The notes: generated by a model not told the origin, from the sequence alone. 64,000 bases of DNA from Agapetus fuscipes (GCA_951799405.1 OX637344.1:372001-436000); one strand, 5' to 3'; counted from the stretch's first letter, positions 29,437 to 40,739 are shown. Numbers and translations are program-made.

Positions 29437-32402
29437 TGAGTTTTATGAGGCAATTGTTATGTTTTTACATAGCACTTGTTTGGGCGAATCGTTCTGTAGG
29501 TTTATTTATGGGTATTAGACGTTTTGCTACCAAAAATATTACAATTTTTTTTTTATGGAAATTTGTCACTTTGTATGGTGGCCATACTTTATAATATATT
29601 TTTTTAAAAAGTAATGAATTATATATGTGGGTATATATAAGAGCTTTTCAATTGTGGAACAATATTTTTTAGTTAGCCTTTTCTCTGCCAAGACATTTTA
29701 AATTGTTTTTTTCTCTTGTATGGCAACCCCCAAAACAAAGAAAATTATGAGGCAATGATAATTGTTGTTACATAGCACTATTATAATGACGATTTTGCAA
29801 AAAAAATAGAGAAAATCGTAGGAGCCGTTTTTGAGCAAATCTCATATGAAACTTTCAGCTGTTCGGAAACCATCTTGAATTTTCTAAAATTTGAAAAATG
29901 TTTCACTATGAATTATAGTGATAAGAGAGTTCTTTCTATTAAAGTTAAGAAATATAAAAGTTTTTTGCGTTCTGATGGGTTCTTGTAGCCTTTTAATTTC
30001 AATTTTTGATATCATGTTAACGTCACTTTATGTTATTATATTCAAAAAACATATTTAATTTTATATATTATTTTATGTAATGTATAATACTCGTATTGTA
30101 AAGAATTATTCTTTTGTCAACGCTTTCACTTCTGAGAAAATCACAATTGTTTATTTTTTTCATATGGCAACCCATAGACGAAGATTGGCAAGAGTGCTGC
30201 TATAGCTATTTTTCTTAGTGACAATTTAAGCAACGATCACACTGAAGTTTTAAAGTAAATCGTTAGAGCCGTTTTGGAGAAAAGTGCAATTTTATGTTTT
30301 TTTTGTATGGCAGCTATCTTGAATTTTCAGGTTGGTGCCATGCCAGTCGGCTCATCAAAATTTGTGGTTATCAATTCTCTTAATTCAAAAGTTGGTGTCT
30401 CTGCGATAAGTAGTTTCGGCTAGGGCATACGGACATACATACATACGGACGGACGGACGGACGGACAGGTTCGACAAATTAGGTTTTTTTGCATGCCCTG
30501 GTGCAGGACAACTCATTTCCGTTGAAACCTCAAAAAAAAATCGGACGAATACAACACTTTATAGCTCCGTCGGACTGCTATAAAGTAACAATATTTTAAA
30601 ATTTCTCGGCAGCGGAAGGGTTAATCAAAAATTATTGCCAGCCAATTTGAAAGCCATTATATGAACCTACATTTATTTATCACTATTGTTTTCGAAAAGT
30701 AAAATATAGCCACCGTATAAACCGAAAAATTTCCATACAACAATTTATTGTAATTTTCTTGATAGCAATAATAATAATAAAATTTTAATTGCAGCTTAGT
30801 CACGTGGAGGGTGCAATACATGGCCAGCCATATAAAAAATACAGCAATGAAAAAGTACGTAGAAGAAAAATACAAAAATGATTATGAAAGGTTAATTTAA
30901 AATACTAAGCTTTGAAGTGTTATTTTTGATACAAAAGTGACCAATAATCTAAATCTAAGCTGCAAAGATATATATCATTTGAGATTTATATTAAACGTAT
31001 TCCCATAAGCAGACACGTATAAGTTCGCGCTTACACATGCCGCATATGAACCTACAATATAAAAACCCAATCTCAAGTGAACATAAGCCCTGCTACTCTT
31101 GCCTACTTTCCCTGAAATAGGGTTGACATTGTCAAAGTGAACCATCTTTTACAGTATGGGTGGTCAGCCTCATACAAATCTATAAGTCAAGGAAAATGAT
31201 CATACCGCAAAATTAAAATTACTTAAGCAGATTGCCTTCATTAATAATACAAATTAAACATTTTGTTGTGAAAATTAAATATCACCTCAAAACTACTTTA
31301 TTTTATGCTGTAAAGTCATGTGCAGTCCACTGTACATTTAATTTCTGATACGCGCGTTGGGGAATTCTTACGTCTCAAAAGATTACTTTCGTCGCCCATC
31401 CATGCATATATACATCGATGATATCACGCGTATCCCTCGTGCTACGAGGTATATACTTATTTTCAACATTCTAACTATAACAGGACAGATAATTTACAAC
31501 CCTTTATTATAAGCAAGTAAGTATCCATGAAGTTTTAATATATGTTTAATCTTCTATACGATATTATTTTTTATATTCTGTTAAAATAAAGTACTGAGGC
31601 GTTTAAAAGCTAGATTTTGACCAAAAACGGGACTCGACGTAAAGTTTTTTGGAAAATATTTGACTTTAAAATTCATTTCCCGTGAAACTATAGCAGATAG
31701 AAAGAATGTGTAAGAGACTATTATTGTTTTAAAATTAACGTTCTTATTTGTGATTTACAAAAATTCCAATTATTGTACTTTATTTTTGAGTCATAAAATA
31801 TAATGTAAAAAATACCGTTTTACCCCTTTTTCTCCTGAACCAGAAGGGTTGGAAATACAAATTTTTGGTATGTTAATTTTATTATTATTAGTAACGAATG
31901 TAACATATATGTTTTTTTCTTTATTCTCATGACTCATACAACTTATATCAAAAGATCGATTTATATATTTGTTAAAAAAATGACCGCATTCAAAATGCTC
32001 CAAGTTTGGAGTAATTTTTTTAATGCAAAAAGCAGATAAATAATGTAGGTCATCATCTCTTACTAGTCTCTGCCTGGTAGTCGATGAGGTAGTTTGCACC
32101 ATTTTTTGGGCCTCTTTGAAGAGGCCGCCTCCAGAACGCTCCAGGGTAGGATCACCAAAATCTGCAGAAAAGGCATGTACTCGATGCCGGACACCTCCCC
32201 AAACATGTTTCTGCCTGGTAGTCGATGAGGTAGTTTGCACCATTTTTTGGGCCTCTTTGAAGAGGCCGCATCCAAAACGCTCCAGGATAGGAAAAGGCAG
32301 ACCAGTGAAAAAATGATGTACTCGATGCAAACTACCAGCCTGACCATGTCTCTGCCTGGTAGTCGATGAGGTAAGGTTTCGTACGTCTAGCTCTTAGTCT
32401 AT
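29411..32402 (-). repeat. Palindrome right arm (outer 3.0 kb)
   Basis: Mirror of 23920-26913. Differences are few, such as 31356 (gcgttggggaatt) against 24956 (aattccccaccgc). Confidence 0.85.
30950..31195 (-). repeat. LINE-A copy in right arm
   Basis: Mirror image of 25130-25375. Confidence 0.8.
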
Positions 32403-33200
32403 GTACTTTGCATTCAATTTAATTTAATCTTGTACATAACGTACATAATGAAAGAGTAATTGATTAATGCTTTCAAGTAATTTATCGAAAATTGCGTGAT
32501 ATTAGTTATTCATTTTTAATTTAAGAGCTTTTAACCTTTAGATCTCTATGTATGTTATTCACTAAAAAATATTTTGTTTTAGCTCTCCTCTCATTTCACA
32601 TGTTTTTTTTAATATTTGATGGATAGAATTTGACAAAGGAAATCAGAAGGAAGTAAACAAGTACTGCGACTTTATTATGAACAAGAATTTCGTGATAGCA
32701 GTTAAGAATGCATCAGTAATTTCTTCTTTGACAAATTTTTGGGCTTGACTTTTATTCATTCTTCTTTTCTGTTACAAATTTTTGCTTTGAGTAATGGTTT
32801 CGCTTTCTTCATGATTTTTCTGGATACTGGATTTTTATTTTTTTATCATCAGAGCTTTTTATATATTTATGCATTATTTTAACGAGACAAAATTTATAGA
32901 ATTCAAAATAAAATATATAATATCATGTGCTATTTTTGGTAGATTATTTGAATACGCATTAATCGATTATTTTAAATTATTAATAATCTTTGTATTCTTA
33001 ATTTTAACACTCATTTATTTTCACTCTTTTTGAGTATTTAAACAAGATAACGTTTTCAATCCTAAGATCATCCTCTGGTACAAATAAACTTAATCAATTA
33101 ATCTTAATCAAATCAGTGTTATCTATCAGTCTTAAATTATTATAGAATACAAAGATTAACAATGAATTTCCAGTGTTAATATAATGATAGCTGTACTCAC
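32403..33200. other. SLC6 intron sequence, nothing recognised
   Basis: AT-rich. I looked on the minus strand for an SLC6 TM4-5 exon and saw none. Confidence 0.4.
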
Positions 33201-33758
33201 CACACACTCGGGCTCCGGCGTGTACGATCCATTCGTAAAATACTTATTCGGACAGTCGGCCCACGGCAATTCCGACTGGAAACTTTGTGCTAAGTAAAAA
33301 AGGCACCAAGCGATTATAGTGTTATAGTACAAAGCCACATTGAACGACACCACCGCACTGCTTATTCCTATACCCCCCAGATAAGGCGACACCTGGTGCC
33401 AGACCCCGATGGCACCCTTCCTCAACCTCTGCCCGATGGCCAGCTCCAAGTAGAAGATGGGGATCCCCTCAATGGCCAGCATCACGAAGTAAGGAATCAA
33501 GAATGCTCCTCCTCCGTTCTTCTGCGCCAAGTAAGGAAACCTCCACACGTTTCCGAGGCCGACAGCGTATCCAACTGTCGCCAGCAGGAAGGTCAACTTG
33601 CTATCCCAGGATTCCCTGTCCTCCTCGGCTCCTTCAGGCTTGAAGACGCCTTTTCCTTCTCCGGATCCCATCTTGCTGATGGGGTCTGGAACTGGAGCGA
33701 GCTTTGTTGGGCTTGATGCTTCAAAGGCGGCGTTTGTTGCTCCATATTTTGTGGGCGC
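33201..33758 (-). CDS. SLC6 exon 2 (TM1-TM3)
   Basis: The acceptor 'attatttttcag' ends at 33759 and the donor gtgagt begins at 33200. 186 codons from [10 protein letters not shown] to PEPECV. Both borders are phase 0. Confidence 0.88.
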
Positions 33759-36700
33759 CTGAAAAATAATGAATATTAATCCGATACTCAGGTAAAACTG
33801 GATAAGTGGCATATTTAAATAACAAGGGTTTCTCCAAGCAGGTAGTAATTCTAAAGTAAATGCGCCTTTTCCCTATTTTCGGAAACCTTAACCAAAGATC
33901 GGTCATCAAAAGGTCCATGAAGCCTTACAGCAACTGGGTCTTACTTGAGAATTGGCGCTTTGTAGTGACGACCAAGCTCGTAAAAAGTCCGGTCGATAGC
34001 TCAGTTGCTAGAATGCTTGCATTCCATGCCGAGAGCAAGGGTTCGATCCCAAGGTGTACTTAACCCACCGAAGAGCAAATTTGAAAATATAAAGTGTATA
34101 TTTTTTGTGCTCCGTCGGGATTCGAACCCACAACCTTCTATTCAGAGTCTGAAGTGTTACCACTGAACTACGGAGCGGTCAATAAAAAGATAAAAAGATT
34201 TATTTCTGTAGACGCTGACTTAGCAAAGCAGTAAAATAGATGAAATCAATATAATGTTGTATAGGAAAAGCACCCCAAGTATAAAACAATGCGGAAACTC
34301 CCTTTAATCGAGTAAATAAAATATATACGAAAGATACAACAGCACACCTAGCCATTGTTTTAGTTTTTATTCATTTTTTTTTTTCTATTTTTGTGTTCGA
34401 GGGCAGTTCACGTTTTTTAGATACCGACTAGCCGGCGCTATTTTTTTCATGTCAAAGCTCAAAGGGATTTATCGAAATCCAAATTTATTTAGGATCCGGG
34501 CAGCTTTCACATGTCCTTTTCAATTTGAGGAATATCCCCCGAGGGACGTCCGGATCCCTATGCAAATATACCGGCGGATATTTCTACGCCAGAGGGGAAA
34601 ACGGAAAATTGAATTATTCGCTGAAGTTTGTTGCCTGTTTTTTAACCCATATTTACGAATAATTGAGTGAACTGTACCCGTAGTACGAGTTTTTTCACAA
34701 TACTCGAATTATTGAGTATTTGAGAAAAATGTATGTGAACTTGAAAAGCACCTCTGGCGAAAATAGTTTCGTTGTGAAAAAACTCGTACTACGGGTACTG
34801 TACCCAGAATATAAAAAAATGCGTAAATTCCTCACATTTTTGTTTCTTAATGTATGGAAGATACAATAGCACCCCTAGTGAATGATTGTGTTTACGTACA
34901 TTTTTTTATATTTACACGATCGAGGGAAATTTACTACTTATTTAATACTTGGGGCTCTGAATTATTATTCCACGTGTACATAATATTTAAATTTATTTCA
35001 ATATTTCGTTTTTATTATTTTTTCAAAGTCATTTATTTATTATTATTCTTATTTCTCTTTCTATCGACATCAGTCTATTTGACAGAATAAAATCGATATT
35101 TTCAACATTATATTATTTTTTCTGTTCGTTGTTTTACGTTTGTAAAAGGCTTTCAGCCATTGAATGGTAAAATAAAATTTAAAAAGGAATGGTATATATT
35201 GTATTGACTTATAGGTTGGTATGAAGCTGACCACCCATACTGTAAAAAATGGTTCACTTTTGCCAATGTCACTCCTGTTTCAGGGAAGGTCGCCTAGAGT
35301 TTGATTTTTGAATTGTAAGTACACATGAAGCATTTGTAAGCGCGAAATTACATGTGTCTGTTTGTGGGCATGAATTTAATATGAATTACAAATGTAATTT
35401 ATCTTTGAAACTTCGATTATATAGATTACATAGACTAGTATTACTATTTTGTTATCTTGAAACAGTAGAACTTAAGACTTCATTAAATATTTTATGCTAC
35501 TTTAAATAAATATTTTGTAAAATAATTTTGCGACACACAAATACAGTCATAATTACAAGTAAAATAACATTTATTATACGAGTTCATTACAAGGAGAAGA
35601 ATAGCTCCAGCAGGTTCATTATAATATTATCTCGTCCACAAAATTAATTTAGCACGCGACAAATACTTACTAGTCAACATCACTTAGTCAGTGCCGCAGT
35701 ACAAAACAATGCGATAATAAACCCAACCAAAAATGTCTGCAACACAAAATAACGCCTCTACTCAGCGTTTAAGTTTCAATACATTTTCGGGAAAACTTAA
35801 TGCTTGAGCTTAGTTGACTTTGAGTACGCAGGCTAAATATCCGCGGAAACGTGGCTAATTGAGGCATACAAAGGCATAGCAGAGAGTTGGTAATGTGTTA
35901 TAACATATTTCCTAGGAATTGAAAGTTCATATACAGAAATAGTTTCTGTACAGTTTTTGCTAGAATCAAAATACGTGGAAAAAGTAATATCAAAAATATT
36001 TCAAGTAATGTGAATATTGAATACTTGAAGGCACCTATAATCTAAGTTGTATAGATATATCACAGTTATGTTTCATATTACATGCATTCCCATAAGCAGA
36101 CATATACAAGTTCGTGCTGACGCATTCCGCATGTGGACTTCTATAATCTATAATCTAAGTTGCAAGGATATATTCATTCAAAGCTCTCAGATGTATGCCC
36201 ACAAACAAACACGTGTAGTTCGCGCTTACAAATGCTGATTGTGTACTTACAAATAAAATCCAAACCTCAAATGAACATAAGCCCTGCAACTCTTGCCGAC
36301 ATTCCCTGAAACAGGGTTGGCATTGGCAAAGTGAACCATTTTTTACAGTTTGGGTGGTCACCCTCATACCAACCTACATACTGGACTTACTACATAAAAA
36401 AAAAATCAATCTCAAATGAACATAAGATCTGGAAATTTTGCCGACCTTCCTGAAAACAGAGGTGAAATTGGCACAGTGAACCATTTTTTACAGTATGGGT
36501 GGTGGTCAGCCTCATACCAACCTATAAGTTAAGGAGCATAGACAAGTTCTTGTTCCGCTTATCCATCAGTTGATTCAAAGATGACTATTCAATGAAATTG
36601 CCTTTATAATCACATTCAACATAATCTGATCTACAAAAAAGTTAAACACGATAATGTGAGAGTTGTTTTAAATATTTGAAAAGCAATTTCCAGTTTTCAT

Positions 36701-38293
36701 AAAACGCATTGGTCCAGTACACATACAAACATTGCTCTCGTGAAATTAACTTTGACGGGCATAAGACAAACAAGCACTAAGGGGAGGATTTAGAATCTGA
36801 TTTTACATACGGTGGAGATCATCCACTATTCAAAGTGTGGAAATAAATGTGTAATTTCATAGTTCGTTCTAATATTCAGAAGCAGAACTACGACTTGCAT
36901 TTAATAGCATAGCTTATGTGAATGTCCAAAAGCGTAGCATGTAGCTACAACGAATATTCAAATTCCTCCTGCTGTAAATATTATTCTACATTCATCTACG
37001 GATAAGCGTAGAGGTAATTAGTTCAGCGTAGCGCTGAAAGCAAAATATTCTCTACCGAGAGAACTACGTAGCGCTCGTAGCAAAAAAATGTTTGAACTTT
37101 AGATGAGCCTTAAAGCGTGGAATTTTATAAAATCAACGTTAAAAAAATACCAATTTTAAAGTTATGAAAACGTTTTCTGAGAACCAAAAAGGTTTTAATT
37201 TACTTTCGCATAGTAAGTAGCTAATCCAATCGATAGCTCAGTTGGTAGAATGCTTGCGTTTCGTGCCAGATAGCTATCGTCACCGAGGGTGACAGAAATA
37301 ATTTCCCGTTTCGGTATTTATTTCAAAACCAAAATAAAAGTACCGGCCAAATTAACTCACCCGTAACTAAAAAAAACACAGCTAACTTACACATGTAGTG
37401 TAACGTCTTGCCGCGTTATCAACGAATGATTTCGCATGTGTCGAGTGAAACCTTTTTATTTTTATAGGTAAGGGTAAGGGCCTTACGCCAACCACTTCAA
37501 TTGAAGTGAGGATTTGCCAGCGTCCGACCCCTCTGGTACTCAAATCTTGTGAAGGCTGAGTATGCCTTGCCGTTAAATTATTGTAGGTTTTGACATGAAC
37601 ACCAAAATGCGAAATCATTTCTGAGATCCTCGGTGGGATTCGAACCCGAGCTCTCAGCATAAAATGCAAGCACTCTACCAACTCAGCTATTGACCCTCCA
37701 CAATAAATGACCAGTCCCCACGGGAGCTGGGAAACCTCCACTTCAAGTGGAGTTGTTGTCGTAGTTTGAACCTTTTCTTTCACAACTGACGGCTTGTATT
37801 TTATAAATCAAGAAGAAGACTATAATTATTCTTTCGACTAAGACTAGGAGCATGACCGGTCCGTAGTCTAATGTGAACGCTTTGGACTTCTAAATGGAAG
37901 GCTGTTGTTGCTAAATCGAATCCCTAAGAGCATAAAAACATATCATGTACATTTTCAAATATGCTCTTCGCTGTGTTGAAAAATTCACATACCTTTACAA
38001 AAGACCGGTCACTAAACATCCATTAAGCATTTCAGCAACTTGGTCTTGCTTGAGAAGTGGTGTTTTCTATAGCAACGCCCAAGCTTACAGAGGGCTCTTG
38101 AGGGAAATAAACCTAATATTAATATTATTATTTCTATATTATTATTTCTATATTATTCATATCCTACCCTTGCGCAGCTCTCCATGCGCACCAGCCTCCC
38201 TCTCAGCTCTTTCATCTCCATCCTGTCCATAGACCTCTGCGGGTTCAGGTCCCTGGAGCTCTGCCGCCTCACTAGATGCGCCGTGTTCGCCAT
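33201..38293 (-). CDS. SLC6-family sodium-coupled transporter, SLC6A15/17/18-like (N-terminal part)
   Basis: SLC6 carriers use Na+ (often Cl-) gradients to import neurotransmitters or neutral amino acids across the plasma or vesicle membrane. Two exons join in phase 0 (38293-38168 and 33758-33201) and give 228 residues. They hold a charged cytosolic N-terminus, TM1 with the family signature [20 protein letters not shown] (about residues 109-128), TM2 ([14 protein letters not shown]), TM3 ([20 protein letters not shown]) and the start of extracellular loop 2. That loop has its paired cysteines (WADCP and PECV) and an NGS glycosylation site. The [18 protein letters not shown] stretch is closest in pattern to the SLC6A15/17/18 group. 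TM4-TM12 should follow at lower coordinates but are not found in the window. The palindrome at 23920-32402 occupies the intron. Confidence 0.85.
33780..33880 (+). repeat. MITE-G fragment
   Basis: It has 'caggtaaaactggataagtg' and 'gcgccttttccctattttc', as in MITE-G at 16815-16905. Confidence 0.55.
33890..34182 (+). repeat. Rearranged SINE-B / SINE-C / SINE-B cluster
   Basis: A SINE-B 3' half (plus, 33890-33992) leads through 'ctcgtaaaaagtccggtcga' into a SINE-C head (to about 34045). An inverted SINE-B head (34055-34182) follows. This makes a broken B-C dimer. Confidence 0.65.
34250..35095. repeat. Two-unit direct duplication
   Basis: The segment around 34270-34420 ('aagtataaaacaatgcgga', 'gaaagatacaacagcac') recurs diverged at 34803-34920 ('gaatataaaaaaatgcgt', 'gaagatacaatagcaccc'). 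MITE-L lies between the two units. Confidence 0.5.
34674..34798. mobile_element. MITE-L, 125 bp
   Basis: Perfect inverted ends of about 27 bp beginning GTACCCGTAGTACGAGTTTT (left) with their complement at 34772-34798. It is noncoding. Confidence 0.7.
35199..35430 (+). repeat. LINE-A 3' end copy
   Basis: From 'ttgacttataggttggtatg' to 'acttcgattatatagatta'. It has a small internal deletion near 35290. Confidence 0.75.
36036..36537 (-). repeat. LINE-A copy, interrupted
   Basis: The two halves (36036-36140 and 36382-36537) form one reverse copy. They are split by a younger LINE-A insertion. Confidence 0.75.
36141..36381 (-). repeat. LINE-A copy inserted in another LINE-A
   Basis: Flanked by the 7-bp target duplication TGGACTT (36134-36140 and 36382-36388). 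It is 5'-truncated, starting at the 'aggttggtatgagg' block. Confidence 0.8.
36550..36800. mobile_element. MITE-I second copy
   Basis: It shares 'aacacgataatgtgagagtt', 'ttccagttttcataaaacgc' and the end 'aaacaagcactaagggg' with 23150-23412. Confidence 0.6.
36801..37218. other. Unassigned stretch rich in 'cgtag'/'agcgta'
   Basis: Several local echoes of 'gcgtagc' and 'ctacg' occur between 36890 and 37090. No ORF or known element is recognised. Confidence 0.35.
37219..37700. repeat. Two SINE-C copies in opposite orientation
   Basis: A SINE-C head half in plus (37219-37362, 'cgatagctcagttggtagaa') is followed by a near-complete minus copy (37380-37700). Confidence 0.7.
37852..38150 (+). repeat. 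SINE-B copy in SLC6 intron 1
   Basis: Plus copy with head 'gaccggtccgtagtctaatg', body 'tgctcttcgctgtgttgaaa' and a tail of TAATATTA repeats. Confidence 0.75.
38168..38293 (-). CDS. SLC6 exon 1 (start codon)
   Basis: 42 codons beginning [20 protein letters not shown] and ending MESCAR. The start context is aacaagATGG and the donor gtagga begins at 38167. It is GC-rich relative to its surroundings. It is joined to exon 2 by matching phase and by the expected charged N-terminus; there is no transcript evidence. Confidence 0.72.
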
Positions 38294-38450
38294 CTTGTTT
38301 CCGGTTGACAGCTATGGCCCGTGACGTCACTGGGAAACGAACTTCCGGTGGCCGGATGCGAGTGTTGCCTTACTTTGTCGATGGTTCGTCGGCTTTGTTT
38401 GATAAGTGTACTCTATGGTCGCCCCGCCGCGCCATCTTGTTCTAGAAAGA
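38294..38450 (-). promoter_or_regulatory. SLC6 promoter/leader: CRE, ETS-like and YY1-like sites
   Basis: TGACGTCA lies at 38322-38329, 29 bases before the start codon. ACTTCCGG, an ETS-type site, lies at 38341-38348. AAGATGGCG (YY1-like) occurs at the start codon and again near 38430. An upstream ORF of 21 codons (38435-38370, MARRGDHRVHLSNKADEPST...) opens in the same aacaagATGG context. No TATA box is seen. Confidence 0.5.
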
Positions 38451-38499
38451 AGGAAAAAACACATTATGTTTTTTGTATCTTTTATCAAAGAATTCTAGA

Positions 38500-38650
38500 G
38501 TTAGTGTATTCACAGAGTGAAAATTGATTGTAATTTTAATTTCAAAAAACTTTTTTAAAACATAGTTTTATTTTCACAATTTTTTTAAATTTACAATGCC
38601 TAAGCGCTATCGAACTTTATCCGTCCATCTTCAGAGGCCATCTTTTATCA
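38500..38650 (-). repeat. PLE terminal region, reversed
   Basis: It carries 'atgcctaagcgctatcgaac' and 'ccatcttcagagg', as in the PLE hairpins at 2500 and 6620. A reversed ORF-start-like 'gtgaaaatt' lies near 38517. Confidence 0.5.
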
Positions 38651-38989
38651 ATTTGAAAACGATTGACTGCCAACCTTGTCATTATCATAGACAATCCTAA
38701 GAAAACAATCTGACGTCGGAAAATTCTTACCAAAAATACCGAGGCTTTCCCAGGTTGATTTGGCAAAACATCCGTGTAAATTGTGAGCAATTGAAGATTA
38801 AACGATAGTAAATAATATGGATGTACATTTTTTGTTTTCATTTCATGATTATTTTGAAATGTGGCTACAGTTATGATCAATAAAAAAGATCAAAAACACG
38901 TGCTTTTTCTTTGTTCTTTTCTTCTATATTCGGAATAAAACATTTGACTCAAGAACTTAAATTATGATTACGGTCGTTGGACATTTTTT

Positions 38990-39270
38990 GGAATGAAAAA
39001 AACGGATGTTACTGACCGTGGAAAGAGAAGAACGATTTTCTCTACGTTTCGTCAGAGTCGTATCCGACGTCTTCAGGAGGCGTGTGTCTTCTACAAGGAA
39101 GAAACATGAATTGTTGTTTGCTCGAGGTCTAAGGTTGTAGGTACATTTATTGACATCTATGAATGCATCACCGAAGGTCAATAAAAGTACCTACAACCTT
39201 CGACCTCGAGCAAACAACAATAGTTCAACAGTTCGTGTTTCTTCCTTGTAGAAGACAGCAAAATTAAACA
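38990..39270 (-). mobile_element. PLE-like terminal inverted repeat
   Basis: Arms at about 39090-39150 and 39190-39262 pair over about 60 bp ('cctacaaccttcgacctcga', 'cttccttgtagaag'). The hammerhead-like motif at 39047-39076 adjoins the left arm. No ORF remains. Confidence 0.5.
39047..39076 (-). ncRNA. Hammerhead-like core
   Basis: On the minus strand CTGAAGACGTC, then GACGAAACG. CGTC and GACG can pair, but the junction is irregular. Confidence 0.4.
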
Positions 39271-39719
39271 TCAAAATCTGATTGAATATGTGTTTTTTAG
39301 GGTTTGTACTTTGTTGGTAGTGATTATACATACTTTGATTATTAAAAATATACTATTTAACAACGAAATAACATATAATAGTTAATATCTCAAAGGTCTT
39401 TAAATTATTATCCCAATCATGGTAACTCAAAAACAACTGAGGCTTACTCTCCATGCACATAACGCTATTTGTACACTCGCTAATGAAAATCTGTAGGTAT
39501 GTACCTACTACCTATTGCAAATGAAGACACAAGACACGTTTTCCTGAAACGAGCTATCATCAAGCTAACTCATAGTTTCAGCATTACCAAAATTAAAATT
39601 TATTTAGTGCATTATCTAGATTATTGGCAGTAGTTTTGTAAAAGTTTTTTTTATAAATTTAAATAAAAATTCAACTTTGTTGTAAGTTCATTTTTAGTTT
39701 AGATATTTATTAATAAGAA

Positions 39720-40060
39720 GCGGCGGTGGCGGAGAGATTGCGAATGTGGAAAGAGGAATGCCCTGAGAGCTTTGTGCAGCCTGCAGAGAGCCTACCTCCA
39801 GGAAAGAACCTCGAGTGGCCCGTGTGGAAATCTATGAACATTGAGGACCAATGTTGGAAGAGCCCGGGCCAACATGTTGACCTGGGGATTTCTGGGACGG
39901 GAGGACTCTACACTATGTGAGTGTGGACCTCAGCAAACTATGGAGCACCTGCGGTGTTGTCCCTCCTGTCCGACAAGCTGCTCCATGGATGATCTCTTTG
40001 CGGGAAACCAAAGAGCTGTAGACATTGCTCGTTACTGGGCCAATACGGTGTGAAGCTGAC
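39720..40060 (+). pseudogene. LINE C-terminal fragment with CCHC-like motif
   Basis: The frame from 39841 reads ...RARANMLTWGFL, then CECGPQQTMEHLRCC. This is the C-x-C...H...C knuckle found near the C-terminus of many arthropod LINE polyproteins. The upstream frame is shifted near 39840. About 340 bp remain. Confidence 0.65.
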
Positions 40061-40189
40061 ATTAAGAAGAAGAATGAGAAGCAGTACCTACTGCCCATCT
40101 TTAATTTCAGTTTACACATGCCGATGGGAGGTACTGCTACTCCTGAAACTGGTGTGTACAAAATAAATAAAACTCGCACGCAACGACTC

Positions 40190-40676
40190 TTAGCTACACA
40201 TATAGTGTAACTTCTTGCCTGCGTTATCCCCGAAGGAGTCGCATGTGGCGCTTCGGGAACTATTTATTTTTACATGTAAGGGGGCCGGCCTCACACCAAC
40301 CACTTTCAGTTGATGTGGGGGTTTCCCAGCTCCCGGGGGGCTGGTTCTCATTTCTTGTGAAGGCTGAGTAAACCTTTGAGATCAAACCCTTGCTCTCGGC
40401 ATGGAATGCAAGCATTCTACCAATTGAGCTATCGACTTTTTTACGAGCTTGATCGTCGTCGTTACAAAACGCCAATTCTCAAGCAAGACCCAGTTGCTGT
40501 AAGGCTGGATGTACCTTTGGTGACCGGGCATTGGTAAAGGTTTTATGAATATTTCAACCCACCGAAGAGCAAATTTGAAAATATAAATGGTATATTTTTT
40601 GTGCTCTGCCGGGAATCGAAGCCACAACCTTCCCATTCAGAGTCCGAAGTGTTACCACTGAACTACGGACCGGTCA
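40190..40676 (-). repeat. B-C dimeric SINE
   Basis: SINE-C (40190-40438) is joined to SINE-B (40440-40676) through 'atcgacttttttacgagctt'. Confidence 0.8.
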
Positions 40677-40739
40677 AAAACTCAAAAAGATTATTATAAC
40701 AAAGTTGAATTTTTCTTTAAATTTATTTATTCAGTACTT

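Larger units (their letters stand above)
23920..32402. mobile_element. 8.5-kb near-perfect palindromic element
   Basis: The left arm (about 23920-27130) and right arm (about 32402-27790, minus a LINE insertion) are reverse complements. Few mismatches were seen in the segments compared by eye, for example 24310-24330 against 31995-32015. The ends read TAGACTAAGAG...CTCTTAGTCTA with TA at each border, and the subterminal sequence matches the foldback MITE at 17111-17345. No transposase was recognised. The arms hold diverged units of about 200-250 bp, a tetranucleotide run and a LINE-A copy at mirror positions. An assembly hairpin artefact must be considered. Confidence 0.8.

Noticed and set aside
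33396..33716. Plus-strand 106-codon frame
   Set aside because: Antisense shadow of SLC6 exon 2.
39650..40710. Inverted A/T-rich blocks ('aaattcaactttgttgtaa' and 'aacaaagttgaattttt') as ends of a 1-kb transposon
   Set aside because: The interior is a LINE fragment plus a B-C dimer, and the blocks resemble PLE termini. A single element is not supported.
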